Shown in pieces: positions 26,609 to 35,268 of a DNA stretch of 64,000 bases. Source of the DNA: Verrucomicrobiota bacterium (GTDB taxonomy: Bacteria > Verrucomicrobiota > Verrucomicrobiia > Opitutales > UBA953); NCBI GenBank assembly GCA_026397955.1, contig JAPLTV010000014.1, positions 1 through 64,000 on the forward strand, in the 5' to 3' direction. Both the position numbers and the translations under genes were made by a program. The stretch's first letter is position 1. The number at the start of each line of letters is the position of its first letter. The notes beneath the pieces are model-generated. The model saw nothing but the letters and a program-made list of their open reading frames with translations, had not been told where the DNA came from and ran no database searches.

Positions 26609-27672
26609 CCGGCGGATTGAGGATAGCTGCCCAACCACTTCACCACTTCGCAGCGACCCTTGAGCTCGGTGACGGCGGCCTGCACGGCCGTGGTGTCCCA
26701 GTGACCCGGGAAATCGATGAAGAAGAGATACTCCCAGGCGCGACGATGGCTCGGGCGGGATTCGATGCGGATCAGATTGATGCCGCGGTCGGAGAAGGCG
26801 GCCAGCGCACCTTGGAGGGCGCCCGGCTCATGCTTGAGCGTGAGCACCACGCTCGTGACCTCGTCCTTGGCGCCGACGGTGTTGGCGGCCTTGGCGATGA
26901 CGAAGAAGCGTGTGGCATTGTCACGGCGATCCTGGATGCCTCGGGCAAGAATGGGGACGCCGCGGGATTCGGCGGCGGTCGCGGAAGCGACGGCGGCCTG
27001 ACCTTGCGGGTCACGAGCGATGATCTCCACGGCGGCAGCGGTGCTGTCGGTCTCGACGAGCGCGGCACCCGGGACATGGCGGGAGAGCCAGCCGCGGCAC
27101 TGCGCGAGGGCGATGTCCTTCGAGAGGACCTTCTTCACCTGATCGAGGGGGCCTTGGCCAACGAGGCACTGCTCGACGGAAAGCGTGACTTGGGCCACGA
27201 CCTTGAGTTCGGATTCGGCGAGCAGGTCAAGCGAGTGGCTGACGACGCCTTCGGTCGAGTTCTCGACCGGCACGACGCCGTAGGAGGCTTCGCCGGATTC
27301 GACCGCGGCGAAGATGTCGCCGATGGCGCGCAACGGGAGCGACGGCACGCTCGTGCCGAAGGCGCGGATCTGCGCTTGCTGGGTGAAGGAGCCTTCTGGC
27401 CCAAGGTAGGCGACCGGGTTGGCCATCTGGGCGCCGATGGAAAGAGAGATGATCTCGCGGTAGACCGCGCGGAGTCCGGAGGCCGGGATCGCCGGGGCGG
27501 CTTCGGTGATAGAACGGAGCAGCTGTTCCTCGCGCTGCGGAGCGTAGACCGGCGCGCCGGACTTCAGCTTCGCTTCGCCGATGGCACGGGCCACCTGCAA
27601 GCGCTCTCCGAGCAGCTTGAGGATCTCGCGGTCGATACGATCAACCTCGCGGCGGTGCTCTTCGAGGCTCAT
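26605..27672 (-). CDS. pheA: bifunctional chorismate mutase/prephenate dehydratase (P-protein)
   Basis: The 355-residue protein converts chorismate to prephenate and then to phenylpyruvate. It has an AroQ chorismate mutase helical domain (about 3-85), a prephenate dehydratase domain (about 93-275, with AYLGPEGSFT and the VPVENSTEG loop) and a C-terminal ACT domain (about 283-355; the ESRPS motif binds phenylalanine). Feedback inhibition is therefore expected. The frame extends upstream, but the start at 27672 overlaps the scpB stop by 4 nt and gives the domain start. Confidence 0.96.
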   Translation of the reverse strand: MSLEEHRREVDRIDREILKLLGERLQVARAIGEAKLKSGAPVYAPQREEQLLRSITEAAPAIPASGLRAVYREIISLSIGAQMANPVAYLGPEGSFTQQAQIRAFGTSVPSLPLRAIGDIFAAVESGEASYGVVPVENSTEGVVSHSLDLLAESELKVVAQVTLSVEQCLVGQGPLDQVKKVLSKDIALAQCRGWLSRHVPGAALVETDSTAAAVEIIARDPQGQAAVASATAAESRGVPILARGIQDRRDNATRFFVIAKAANTVGAKDEVTSVVLTLKHEPGALQGALAAFSDRGINLIRIESRPSHRRAWEYLFFIDFPGHWDTTAVQAAVTELKGRCEVVKWLGSYPQSAG

Positions 27673-28454
27673 TCGGCAAGCTTCTCGTCTTCGGGCGGGG
27701 CCTCCGTCGCGACCGCGGCGGAAGACTGGTCTTCCAGCGGCAGGCCGACTTCGGAATCGCCGACTTCGACCGGGGTGGTCGCACGGGTGATCCATTCGGA
27801 AATCTGGGCGGGCGAAAGGACGTCGGAGGCCGGGAGTTCGCCGAGCGAACGCAGGCCGGTGAAATCGAGGAACTTGTCGGTCGTGCCGTACTGAATCGGA
27901 CGACCCGGGAGATCGGCGCGGCCGGTGACGGCGACGAGCTCGAGTTCGAGCAGACGATTCAGGGCGCTATCGACGGAGACACCACGGATGGCTTCCATCT
28001 CCGAGCGGGTGACCGGCTGGCGATAGGCGACGATCGAGAGCGTCTCGAGCGAAGCGGGGCTGAGGCGTTGCGGACGCGGCTCACCGCGGAGGAGGCGGAC
28101 CCAATCGGCGTAGGCCGGAGAGATCACCAGGCGGAACCCTTCGGGACCCTGCAGGATCCGGCAGGCGTCATTAGCGTCACGCATCTCGGCTTCAAGGGCG
28201 TCGACCGCTTCGCGGATCTGGGTGGCCGTGAGCAGCGTGGGAACCTGGTCGATGATGTCCTGGATCACTTCCTGGACGGGCTGAGCCGCGGGCACGATCG
28301 TGGGTTCGCCGGCTCCTTCGAGCAGGTCGGGCTGGCGCTCGGCGGCCGCCTGGGCGTGGTAGCGCTGCACGACCTTCTGGATGTCCTTGATGGACACCGC
28401 CTCGGAGGTCGAGAACAGGAGGGCCTTGATGATTTTCTTGAGGTTGAATTCCAC
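27669..28454 (-). CDS. scpB: segregation and condensation protein B
   Basis: ScpB is the winged-helix kleisin partner of the SMC-ScpA chromosome condensation complex. The 261-residue chain has two winged-helix units; the second contains LETLSIVAYRQPVTRSEMEAIRG and GRADLPGRPIQYGTTDKFLDFTGL, which define the family. The N-terminus carries an insertion (about 30-60) compared with Bacillus ScpB, and the C-terminus is acidic. The start is GTG. scpA is not in the window. The gene heads the scpB-pheA-MCE operon. Confidence 0.93.
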   Translation of the reverse strand: MEFNLKKIIKALLFSTSEAVSIKDIQKVVQRYHAQAAAERQPDLLEGAGEPTIVPAAQPVQEVIQDIIDQVPTLLTATQIREAVDALEAEMRDANDACRILQGPEGFRLVISPAYADWVRLLRGEPRPQRLSPASLETLSIVAYRQPVTRSEMEAIRGVSVDSALNRLLELELVAVTGRADLPGRPIQYGTTDKFLDFTGLRSLGELPASDVLSPAQISEWITRATTPVEVGDSEVGLPLEDQSSAAVATEAPPEDEKLAE

Positions 28455-28571
28455 GGGACGGGGAGGCTTAAATCGGATTGTCGGGAGCGAAGGGGCGGTT
28501 CAGTGTCCGCTCCCTGCCCTCTTATTAGGGGGCGCCCACCGACTGACAACCGCAGACTTTTCACACCCATC
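28455..28571. other. divergent intergenic region between scpB and ilvD
   Basis: It contains no gene. GGGAGCG (28483-28489) and CGCTCCC (28508-28514) form an inverted repeat, followed by a CCCT/AGGG mini-hairpin. No T-box, leader peptide or clear attenuator for ilvD was recognised. Confidence 0.5.
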
Positions 28572-30260
28572 ATGACCGACGCCAACCACTGCCGCCAACA
28601 CTCCGCCATCGTCGTAGACGGCCCCGACCGCGCCCCCAGCCGAGCCATGCTCCGGGCCGTGGGCTTCACCGACGCCGACTTCGCCAAGCCCGTCGTGGGC
28701 GTCGCCTCGACCTGGTCGATGGTGACCCCGTGCAACATGCACATCAACCGCCTGGCGGACGAAGCGGTCAAGGGTGCCGACGCGGCCGGCGGCAAGGCGG
28801 TCATCTTCTGCACCATCACCGTCTCCGACGGCATCTCGATGGGCACCCCCGGCATGCGCTACTCGCTGGTCTCGCGCGAGATCATCGCGGATTCCATCGA
28901 AGCCGTGACCGGCGCCGAAGGCTTCGACGGCCTCGTCACCATCGGCGGCTGCGATAAGAATATGCCTGGCTGCGCCATCGCCATGGCACGCCTCAACCGC
29001 CCTTCCGTCTTCGTTTACGGCGGCACCATCGTCCCCGGACTGCATCGCGGCCAGTCGGCCGACATCGTCACCGTCTTCGAAGCGGTCGGTAAGCACGCCG
29101 GCAAGCAAATCGGCGAGAGCGAACTCCGGGAGATCGAGGTCTGCTCGATCCCGGGCGAAGGTTCGTGCGGCGGCATGTATACCGCTAACACCATGGCCTC
29201 CGCCATCGAAGCCCTCGGCCTCAGCCTACCGGATAGTTCCGCGCAGCTCGCGAATTCCAAAGCCAAGCTCGAGGACTGCGAGCGAGCCGGCAAGGCCGTG
29301 CTCGAACTCATCAAGAAGAACATCCGCCCTTCGGACATCCTTTCCAAGGACGCCTTCGAGAACGCGATCACCGTCGTCATCGCCCTCGGCGGTTCAACGA
29401 ACGCCGTGCTCCACCTCATCGCGATGGCCCATTCCGCAGGCATCAAGCTCACCCTCGAGGACTTCGAGCGCGTCGGCCGCCGCGTGCCGGTGCTCGCCGA
29501 CCTCAAGCCGAGCGGCAAGTACAACATGGCGCACTTCGTCCGCATCGGCGGCCTTCAGCCGCTGCTCAAGATGCTCCTCGATAAGGGTCTTCTGCACGGC
29601 CATTGCATGACCGTCACCGGCAAGACCGTCGCCGAGAACCTCGCGAACGTCGGCAGTTACGCCGCCGACCAGGACGTCGTCCGTCCCTTCTCCAATCCGA
29701 TCAAGGCCGACAGCCACCTGCGCATCCTGCGTGGCAACCTCGCCCCGGAAGGCTCCGTCGCCAAGATCTCCGGCAAGGAAGGCAACGCCTTCACCGGTAA
29801 GGCCATCGTCTACGAATCCGAAGAGGCTTCCCTCCGCGGCATCCTCGACGGCGAGGTCAAAGACGGCCACGTTATCGTCATCCGCAACGAAGGACCCAAG
29901 GGCGGACCCGGCATGCGCGAGATGCTTGGACCCACCAGCGCCGTCATGGGCAAGGGACTTGGCAAGACTGTCGCGCTTATCACTGACGGACGTTTCTCCG
30001 GCGGCTCCCATGGCTTCGTGGTCGGCCACATCACCCCCGAGGCCGCCGTCGGCGGCGTCCTCGCGGTCGTGCAGAACGGCGACACCATCACTATCGATTC
30101 GCAGAAGAACGAGATCAACCTGGACGTGCCGGCCGCGGAGATCGCGAACCGCCTGAAGTCCTGGAAGGCCTCCCCTTGCAAGGAGAAGCGCGGCACCTTG
30201 GCCAAATACGCCAAGCTCGTGTCCTCGGCCTCCGAAGGTGCCATCACCGACGGCGACTAA
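28572..30260 (+). CDS. ilvD: dihydroxy-acid dehydratase
   Basis: The 562-residue enzyme dehydrates dihydroxy-acids to the 2-keto acid precursors of valine, isoleucine and leucine. Three cluster-binding cysteines are present: C54 (in TPCNMH), C127 (in [10 protein letters not shown]) and C199 (in [12 protein letters not shown]). The C-terminal swivelling-barrel domain with [10 protein letters not shown] is intact. The reading frame continues far upstream against scpB, but the ATG at 28572 starts the family N-terminus. It ends in its own terminator, so it is monocistronic. Confidence 0.97.
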   Translation: MTDANHCRQHSAIVVDGPDRAPSRAMLRAVGFTDADFAKPVVGVASTWSMVTPCNMHINRLADEAVKGADAAGGKAVIFCTITVSDGISMGTPGMRYSLVSREIIADSIEAVTGAEGFDGLVTIGGCDKNMPGCAIAMARLNRPSVFVYGGTIVPGLHRGQSADIVTVFEAVGKHAGKQIGESELREIEVCSIPGEGSCGGMYTANTMASAIEALGLSLPDSSAQLANSKAKLEDCERAGKAVLELIKKNIRPSDILSKDAFENAITVVIALGGSTNAVLHLIAMAHSAGIKLTLEDFERVGRRVPVLADLKPSGKYNMAHFVRIGGLQPLLKMLLDKGLLHGHCMTVTGKTVAENLANVGSYAADQDVVRPFSNPIKADSHLRILRGNLAPEGSVAKISGKEGNAFTGKAIVYESEEASLRGILDGEVKDGHVIVIRNEGPKGGPGMREMLGPTSAVMGKGLGKTVALITDGRFSGGSHGFVVGHITPEAAVGGVLAVVQNGDTITIDSQKNEINLDVPAAEIANRLKSWKASPCKEKRGTLAKYAKLVSSASEGAITDGD

Positions 30261-30282
30261 GGCCTTTACCTGAACGGAAATG

Positions 30283-30315
30283 AAAGGGCGGACGCCTCGG
30301 CGGACCGCCCTTTTT
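30283..30315 (+). terminator. intrinsic terminator of ilvD
   Basis: A 9-bp stem AAAGGGCGG/CCGCCCTTT (30283-30291 and 30305-30313) is followed by further T residues. Confidence 0.9.
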
Positions 30316-30316
30316 G

Positions 30317-30348
30317 TTGCCAAGCAGGGTTGTGGCGGGGAAAACTGT
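30317..30348 (+). promoter_or_regulatory. putative pgi promoter
   Basis: TTGCCA at 30317-30322 abuts the ilvD terminator and lies 32 nt before the GTG start of pgi. GTCCTACC directly precedes the start codon, as it also does at the gene starting at 37034. Confidence 0.35.
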
Positions 30349-30354
30349 CCTACC

Positions 30355-31932
30355 GTGGCCAACTCCTTCGACCTCTTCCGGAAGCAGCTCCAGAACTTCC
30401 CCGAACTCGGCATCTCGCTCGACTTCAGCCGCGCCCCGGCGCCGGCGGGCTTCGCCGAGAAGATGGCCCCGGCCATGGCCCAGGCTTTTGCCGACATGGC
30501 TGCGCTCGAGAACGGCGCCGTCGCCAATCCGGATGAGAAGCGTATGGTCGGCCACTACTGGCTGCGCGCTCCTGAGCTCGCGCCCGACGCGAAGATCGCC
30601 GCCGAAGTGAAGGCCGCCATCGACGCCATCGCGGGCTTCGCCGCGCAGGTCCACGGCGGCCAGGTCAAAGGCTCCGCCGGCAAGTTCACCGACCTCCTCT
30701 GCATCGGCATCGGCGGTTCGGCCCTCGGACCGCAGTTCGTCGCCGATGCGCTCGGCGGCAAGACCGACAAGCTCCACGTCCATTTCATCGACAACACCGA
30801 CCCTGACGGCATCGACCGCGTCTTCGACACGTTGGGCGCACACCTCGGCACCACGCTTGCGATCGTGACCTCGAAGTCCGGCAGCACGCCGGAGCCGCGC
30901 AATGGTCAGCTCGAAGCTGCGCTCCGCTGGAAGCAGGCCGGCCTCTCCTTCGCCGCCCACGCCGTCGCCGTCACCGGCGAAGGCAGCCAGCTCGACAAAG
31001 TCGCCGTCACCGAGAAGTGGCTCGCCCGTTTCCCGATGTGGGATTGGGTCGGCGGCCGCACGAGCGAAATCGGTCCGGTCGGCCTGCTGCCTGCCGCGCT
31101 GCAAGGCATCGACATCCGCGGGCTCCTCGACGGCGCCCGCGCGATGGACGCGCTGACCCGCGTGCCCGATGCGCAGAAGAATCCCGCCGCCTCGCTCGCC
31201 TTGGCTTGGCACCACCTCACCGAAGGCCGCGGCACCAAGGCCATGGTCGTGCTCCCATACAAAGACCGCCTCCTGCTCTTCTCCCGCTACCTTCAGCAGC
31301 TCGTGATGGAATCGCTCGGCAAGGAACTCGACCTCCAGGGGCGCAAAGTCCTGCAGGGCCTGACCGTGTACGGCAACAAAGGTTCGACCGACCAGCATGC
31401 CTACGTGCAGCAGCTCCGCGACGGTGTGAATAACTTTTTCGCCGTCTTCATCGAAGTCCTCAAGGACCGCGAAGGCAGCTCCTTAGAAGTCGAGCCGGGC
31501 GTGACCTCCGGCGACTACCTTCAGGCCTTCCTCCTCGGAACGCGCGAAGCCCTTTCCGGCAGCGGCCGTGATAATATCACGATTACCATCAATCAAGTGG
31601 ACGCCCGTTCCGTGGGCATGCTGATCGCGCTCTTCGAGCGGGCCGTCGGCCTGTACGCCAACCTCCTCGGCATCAACGCCTACCACCAGCCCGGCGTCGA
31701 GGCCGGCAAGAAGGCCGCCTCGGAGACCCTCAAAGTCCGGGCCGCCGCCGTCGCCACCTTGGCCAAGTCCAAGGGCAAATGGCTCTCCGTCTCGCAGGTT
31801 TGCGAGGAAATTGCACTTGAGGGGCAGGAAGAATTGGTGTTTAAAGTCCTCCTGCACATTTCGGCCAACCCCGGTGCCATTTCCCGTCAGGAATCTCCTG
31901 ATCCCGGGAAGACCCTCTTCAGTCATTCTTAA
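30355..31932 (+). CDS. pgi: glucose-6-phosphate isomerase
   Basis: The 525-residue protein interconverts glucose-6-phosphate and fructose-6-phosphate. Two sugar-isomerase domains carry the catalytic glutamate (in [15 protein letters not shown]), histidine (in [15 protein letters not shown]) and lysine (in the EAGKK segment), and the SKSGSTPEP phosphate loop. About 65 residues follow the last active-site lysine, with a probable helix-turn-helix-like segment ([13 protein letters not shown]); short Pgi proteins lack this tail. The start GTG at 30355 gives the family N-terminus. Confidence 0.95.
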   Translation: MANSFDLFRKQLQNFPELGISLDFSRAPAPAGFAEKMAPAMAQAFADMAALENGAVANPDEKRMVGHYWLRAPELAPDAKIAAEVKAAIDAIAGFAAQVHGGQVKGSAGKFTDLLCIGIGGSALGPQFVADALGGKTDKLHVHFIDNTDPDGIDRVFDTLGAHLGTTLAIVTSKSGSTPEPRNGQLEAALRWKQAGLSFAAHAVAVTGEGSQLDKVAVTEKWLARFPMWDWVGGRTSEIGPVGLLPAALQGIDIRGLLDGARAMDALTRVPDAQKNPAASLALAWHHLTEGRGTKAMVVLPYKDRLLLFSRYLQQLVMESLGKELDLQGRKVLQGLTVYGNKGSTDQHAYVQQLRDGVNNFFAVFIEVLKDREGSSLEVEPGVTSGDYLQAFLLGTREALSGSGRDNITITINQVDARSVGMLIALFERAVGLYANLLGINAYHQPGVEAGKKAASETLKVRAAAVATLAKSKGKWLSVSQVCEEIALEGQEELVFKVLLHISANPGAISRQESPDPGKTLFSHS

Positions 31933-31950
31933 CCCCAATTCCCCTACCCC

Positions 31951-32928
31951 ATGAACAAGAAGCTCAACAACTTCCTCCGCATCCTGACCGTCGTCCTTGC
32001 GGTATTTGCAATCGCCGGATCCATTTTCGTCAAAGGCAAGATGGGCAACGCCCTAGCCAAGACCGAGTGGGCCGTTGCGGACGCCGACATCAAGGCCCCG
32101 AAGGCTGAAAACACCCTTTTCTCCACTGGAAAGGATTTAGATGCGCGCATCGCAGCCCTCTCCGAGCCTTCTCTGAAAAAAGTCTTGGACGAGAAGCGTA
32201 AGGCCATCGCTGACCTCGAAATCGTCAAGAAGGACCTCATCGCCGACGTCGCCGACAAGAAGACCAAGATCGAGGGCCTCACCGCCGCGAACACCACCTT
32301 GGAAGGCGAACGCGCCGAGCTCACCCGCAAGCGCGACGAACTCGCCGCCCAGCTGACCGACGCCAACAGCAAGAAGGATGGCGCCGAAGCCGCCCTCGCC
32401 AGCGCCAAGGAAGAACTCGTCAAGGCCACCGAAAAGGCCGCCGGCATGTTCACCAAGGAACAGCTCGCCGAAAGCGAGACCAAGGCCACCAACGCCGAGC
32501 AGAAGGCCGAACTCATCAGCGGCAAATACCGCTCCCTCCACGCCAAGGTCTCCCGCGCGATGGATAACAACCCGGCCCCGTTCGGCTTCGCCAGCGACCC
32601 TCTCGGCGAGCCCGCCAAGCCTGGTGATGCCGCCGGCCCTGTCGTCGCTGTCGATGCGCCGATCGAAAACATCCTGACCAACGTCCTCGCCCTCGACGCA
32701 GACTCCGGCATCGTCGCCTTCTCGGTCGGTGAAGCCAACGGTATCAAGGCCAAGGACATCTTTGACGTGAAGATCGCCGGCAAGAAGGTCGGTAAGGTGC
32801 AGATCTCGACCGTCAAGGGCGTCCTCTCCTTCGGTCAGCTCCAGCCGGACAAGGAACTCGACATCCGCGCCATCTCCAAGGCCGGCTCGGTGTCTCTCGC
32901 TCCTTCCACCAAGCTCGCTGCCAACTAA
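31951..32928 (+). CDS. membrane-anchored coiled-coil protein of unknown function
   Basis: The 325-residue product has one N-terminal membrane anchor or signal (about 9-28), then a long charged coiled coil (about 60-195, rich in A, E, K, L). A compact C-terminal domain (about 225-320) has repeated GIKAKDIFDVKIAGKKVGKV-type beta strands. The topology suggests a periplasmic protein held in the inner membrane. It lies 18 nt after pgi and overlaps a tiny lipoprotein gene by one base (TAATG), so they may form an envelope unit. I recognise no family. Confidence 0.8.
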   Translation: MNKKLNNFLRILTVVLAVFAIAGSIFVKGKMGNALAKTEWAVADADIKAPKAENTLFSTGKDLDARIAALSEPSLKKVLDEKRKAIADLEIVKKDLIADVADKKTKIEGLTAANTTLEGERAELTRKRDELAAQLTDANSKKDGAEAALASAKEELVKATEKAAGMFTKEQLAESETKATNAEQKAELISGKYRSLHAKVSRAMDNNPAPFGFASDPLGEPAKPGDAAGPVVAVDAPIENILTNVLALDADSGIVAFSVGEANGIKAKDIFDVKIAGKKVGKVQISTVKGVLSFGQLQPDKELDIRAISKAGSVSLAPSTKLAAN

Positions 32929-33098
32929 TGTCCGGCCGCACGCTCATCGCCTTCGCCCTGCTCGCCTGCCTCCTAGGCCTAGCGGGCTGTGAGACCGTCG
33001 AGAAGCCGGCCGACTCCATGCTGCCTCAGTCCCAGCCCACCGGCTGGCAGGGTGGCATCCCAGGCGTATCGACGCCGGGCTCCGGCTACCGCCGCTGA
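32928..33098 (+). CDS. very small lipoprotein (56 residues)
   Basis: The ATG shares its A with the TAA of the preceding gene, and its TGA overlaps the rsmI ATG, so the three are translationally linked. The protein starts with a signal sequence (MSGRTLIAFALLACLLGLAG) that ends in a classical lipobox LAGC with C21. The mature part is only 36 residues, Gly/Pro/Ser-rich and probably unstructured, ending GSGYRR. The exact start-stop fit between two genes and the lipobox argue that it is real. Function unknown. Confidence 0.8.
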   Translation: MSGRTLIAFALLACLLGLAGCETVEKPADSMLPQSQPTGWQGGIPGVSTPGSGYRR

Positions 33099-33826
33099 TG
33101 CATTCTGCCGACGCAGGCGCCGCCGGCCGTCCGCAGGGACCGGCCGGACGGCTCTGGGTCGTGGCTACGCCGTTGGGCAACCTCGGCGACATCACCGCCC
33201 GTGCCCGCGAGGCCATCGCGGAGTGCGACCTGGTCGCCTGCGAAGACACCCGCGTGACCGGCGGCCTGCTCCGCCACCTCGCGATTTCCAAGCCGATGCT
33301 CGCCTACCATGAGCATAACGAGAAGGACGCGGCTATCCTGATCGCCGACAAGATCGCCGGCGGAGCGAAGATTGCCTTGATCACTGATGCCGGCACGCCG
33401 GGCATCAGCGACCCTGGCTTCCGCGTCACCCGCGAATGCCGCCGCCGTGGACTCACCGTCACCCCCTTGCCCGGCCCTTGCGCGATCGTAGCCCTACTCT
33501 CCGCCTCCGGACTCCCGACCAACGCCTTCCGCTTCGTCGGCTTCCTGCCGCCGAAATCCGCGGCCCGCCGCCGCTTCTTCGAAGGCCTCAAAGAGGCTGA
33601 TGAGACCGTGGTGCTGCATGAATCCTGCCATCGCATCAGCGACTTCCTGGACGAAATGCTTGAGATCCTTGGTCCCGAACGGGTCGTCTGCGTTGGCCGT
33701 GAACTCACCAAGCTGCATGAGACGATCCGCACGTCAGCCTTGGCGGAACTCGTGCCGGCACTGAAGGCCGGCTCACTCAAGGGCGAGTTCACCGTGGCGA
33801 TCGCACCGGCCGGCTTCGCCCTCTGA
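33098..33826 (+). CDS. rsmI: 16S rRNA (cytidine-1402-2'-O)-methyltransferase
   Basis: The 242-residue tetrapyrrole-methylase-fold enzyme methylates the ribose of C1402 in the decoding centre, using S-adenosylmethionine. Family blocks are in order: LWVVATPLGNLGDIT, CEDTRVTGGLL, ITDAGTPGISDPG, LPGPCAIVALLSASG, and the FVGFLPPKSAARR segment. It is slightly shorter than E. coli RsmI, lacking part of the C-terminal extension. It overlaps the small lipoprotein gene by one base. Confidence 0.96.
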   Translation: MHSADAGAAGRPQGPAGRLWVVATPLGNLGDITARAREAIAECDLVACEDTRVTGGLLRHLAISKPMLAYHEHNEKDAAILIADKIAGGAKIALITDAGTPGISDPGFRVTRECRRRGLTVTPLPGPCAIVALLSASGLPTNAFRFVGFLPPKSAARRRFFEGLKEADETVVLHESCHRISDFLDEMLEILGPERVVCVGRELTKLHETIRTSALAELVPALKAGSLKGEFTVAIAPAGFAL

Positions 33827-33842
33827 GGGCTTTTATCGCGGG

Positions 33843-33874
33843 TTGACCAAACGGCCCCCTCGGCCGCATCCTAG
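33843..33874 (+). promoter_or_regulatory. putative promoter of the gene at 33881
   Basis: TTGACC at 33843-33848 lies 32 nt before the ATG; the -10 is weak (GCATCC or TCCTAG). It would start the group ending with the binding-protein gene. Confidence 0.3.
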
Positions 33875-33880
33875 CGGCCA

Positions 33881-34492
33881 ATGGCGGGTTTCGACGACAG
33901 TCTGGTCCGCGAGTATTTCGAGATGAATGGTTTCTTTGTGCGCCAGTCGCGCAAGTACGCCGTCCAATCCCGCAGGAAACGCGCCGATGAAGAAGGCGAC
34001 CTGCTGGTCATCAATCCGTCGCCACAACGGGGAGCCGACGCGCCCTTCCAGCTTTTCAGTTCGGACCTGCCGAAAATCAGCGCCGCCGTCGTTGCCGTGA
34101 AGGCCTGGCACACGACCAAGGCCATCACGCCCACGATGATCAAGAAGGGCGACCTGCTCGAGTTCGTACGCAAGGAAGCCGTCGAAGCCGCCAAGGAGGC
34201 CTTCGCGGACCTAACCCCGACCGAAGGCCAGCCGCTCGCGAAAATCCTCGTGCTCCCCGGTATCCCAGCCACGGAGCCGCAGCGCTCCGAAAGCATCACC
34301 CTGCTCCGCGAAAGCGGCGTCGACCATGTGCTGACCTTCCGGACCATCCTCGAGAACCTCGTCCAGGTGGTCGAATCTAACCAGAGCTACGCGAAATCCG
34401 ACACGTTGCAGTTGCTCCGCCTACTCCGCGTCTACGATATGGTGAAAGCCGCCCAGCTCGAGCTGTTCGGCGGCGCCAATTCTCCGAAGTGA
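33881..34492 (+). CDS. conserved-looking hypothetical protein upstream of lpxA
   Basis: The 203-residue soluble protein has no signal peptide and no family I can name with confidence. The first half, a helix (REYFEMNGFFV), then EGDLLVINP, then a strand VVAVKAWHT, resembles the alpha-beta-beta core of PD-(D/E)XK nucleases, with D in GDLL and K in AVK. The usual glutamate before x-K is missing, so catalytic activity is doubtful. The second half is an alpha/beta region (KILVLPGIPAT, GVDHVLTFRTILENLV). It overlaps lpxA by 4 nt (GTGA), implying co-expression with lipid A and vitamin B6 genes. Confidence 0.75.
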   Translation: MAGFDDSLVREYFEMNGFFVRQSRKYAVQSRRKRADEEGDLLVINPSPQRGADAPFQLFSSDLPKISAAVVAVKAWHTTKAITPTMIKKGDLLEFVRKEAVEAAKEAFADLTPTEGQPLAKILVLPGIPATEPQRSESITLLRESGVDHVLTFRTILENLVQVVESNQSYAKSDTLQLLRLLRVYDMVKAAQLELFGGANSPK

Positions 34493-35268
34493 TCCACCCT
34501 TCCGCCCAGGTCCATCCATCCGCCCGACTCGCCCCCGACGTCGAGGTCGGCCCGTTCGCGATCATCGAAGCCGGTGCGACGCTCGGCGCAGGCTGCCGTA
34601 TCGCGGCCCACGCGATCGTGAAGGCGCGGGCCGAACTCGGCGCCGGCGTGCGCGTCGACCATTTCGCCGTCATCGGCGGCGACCCGCAGGACCTTTCCTT
34701 CGACCCAGCCACGAATTCCGGTACGTGCATCGGCGACCGCACGGTCATCCGCGAGCATGTCACGATTCACCGCGCCACCAAAGCGGGTGAACGCACCCTC
34801 ATCGGCACGGACGGCCTCCTGATGGCCGGCAGCCATGTCGCCCACGACTGCGTACTCGGCGACCATGTCATCCTCGCCAACGGCTGCATGCTCGGCGGCC
34901 ACGTGCACGTCGGCGACAAGGCCTTCGTCAGCGGTGGCGTGGCGGTCCATCAATTCTGCCGCATCGGCGGCGGCGCCCTGATCTCAGGCAATGCCGTCAT
35001 CACCGAGGACGTCCCGCCCAACGCGCTGTGCCATGGCCGCAACCTGATCTCCGGCCTGAACCTCATCGGATTGCGCCGACGTGCCGTGGCCGCTCCGGCC
35101 GTGACGGAAATCAAGAAGGCCTACCATGCGGTCTACGCCACGCACGGAGCGTGCGCCACGCTCGCGCAGACAGCCCTGGACGAAGGCGGCTACCAGACCT
35201 CCGAAGCACGCGACTTCCTGAACTTCTTCCTCGGCGGCAAGCGCGGCCGCTTCGTCTCGCCCGAATGA
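34489..35268 (+). CDS. lpxA: UDP-N-acetylglucosamine acyltransferase
   Basis: The 259-residue left-handed beta-helix enzyme adds the first fatty acyl chain to UDP-GlcNAc in lipid A synthesis. Hexapeptide repeats fill about 1-185 and the C-terminal helical domain follows. The catalytic histidine lies in SHVAHDCVLGDH. The RNLISGLNLIGLRRR segment is characteristic. The start is GTG, overlapping the preceding stop; the stop overlaps the pdxA ATG. Other lpx genes are absent from the window, so lpxA is outside the usual lpxD-fabZ-lpxA cluster. Confidence 0.96.
   Translation: MIHPSAQVHPSARLAPDVEVGPFAIIEAGATLGAGCRIAAHAIVKARAELGAGVRVDHFAVIGGDPQDLSFDPATNSGTCIGDRTVIREHVTIHRATKAGERTLIGTDGLLMAGSHVAHDCVLGDHVILANGCMLGGHVHVGDKAFVSGGVAVHQFCRIGGGALISGNAVITEDVPPNALCHGRNLISGLNLIGLRRRAVAAPAVTEIKKAYHAVYATHGACATLAQTALDEGGYQTSEARDFLNFFLGGKRGRFVSPE

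Noticed and set aside
28068-28571. 168-codon upstream extension of ilvD
   Set aside because: It lies antisense to scpB and is not part of the IlvD family; the ATG at 28572 fits.
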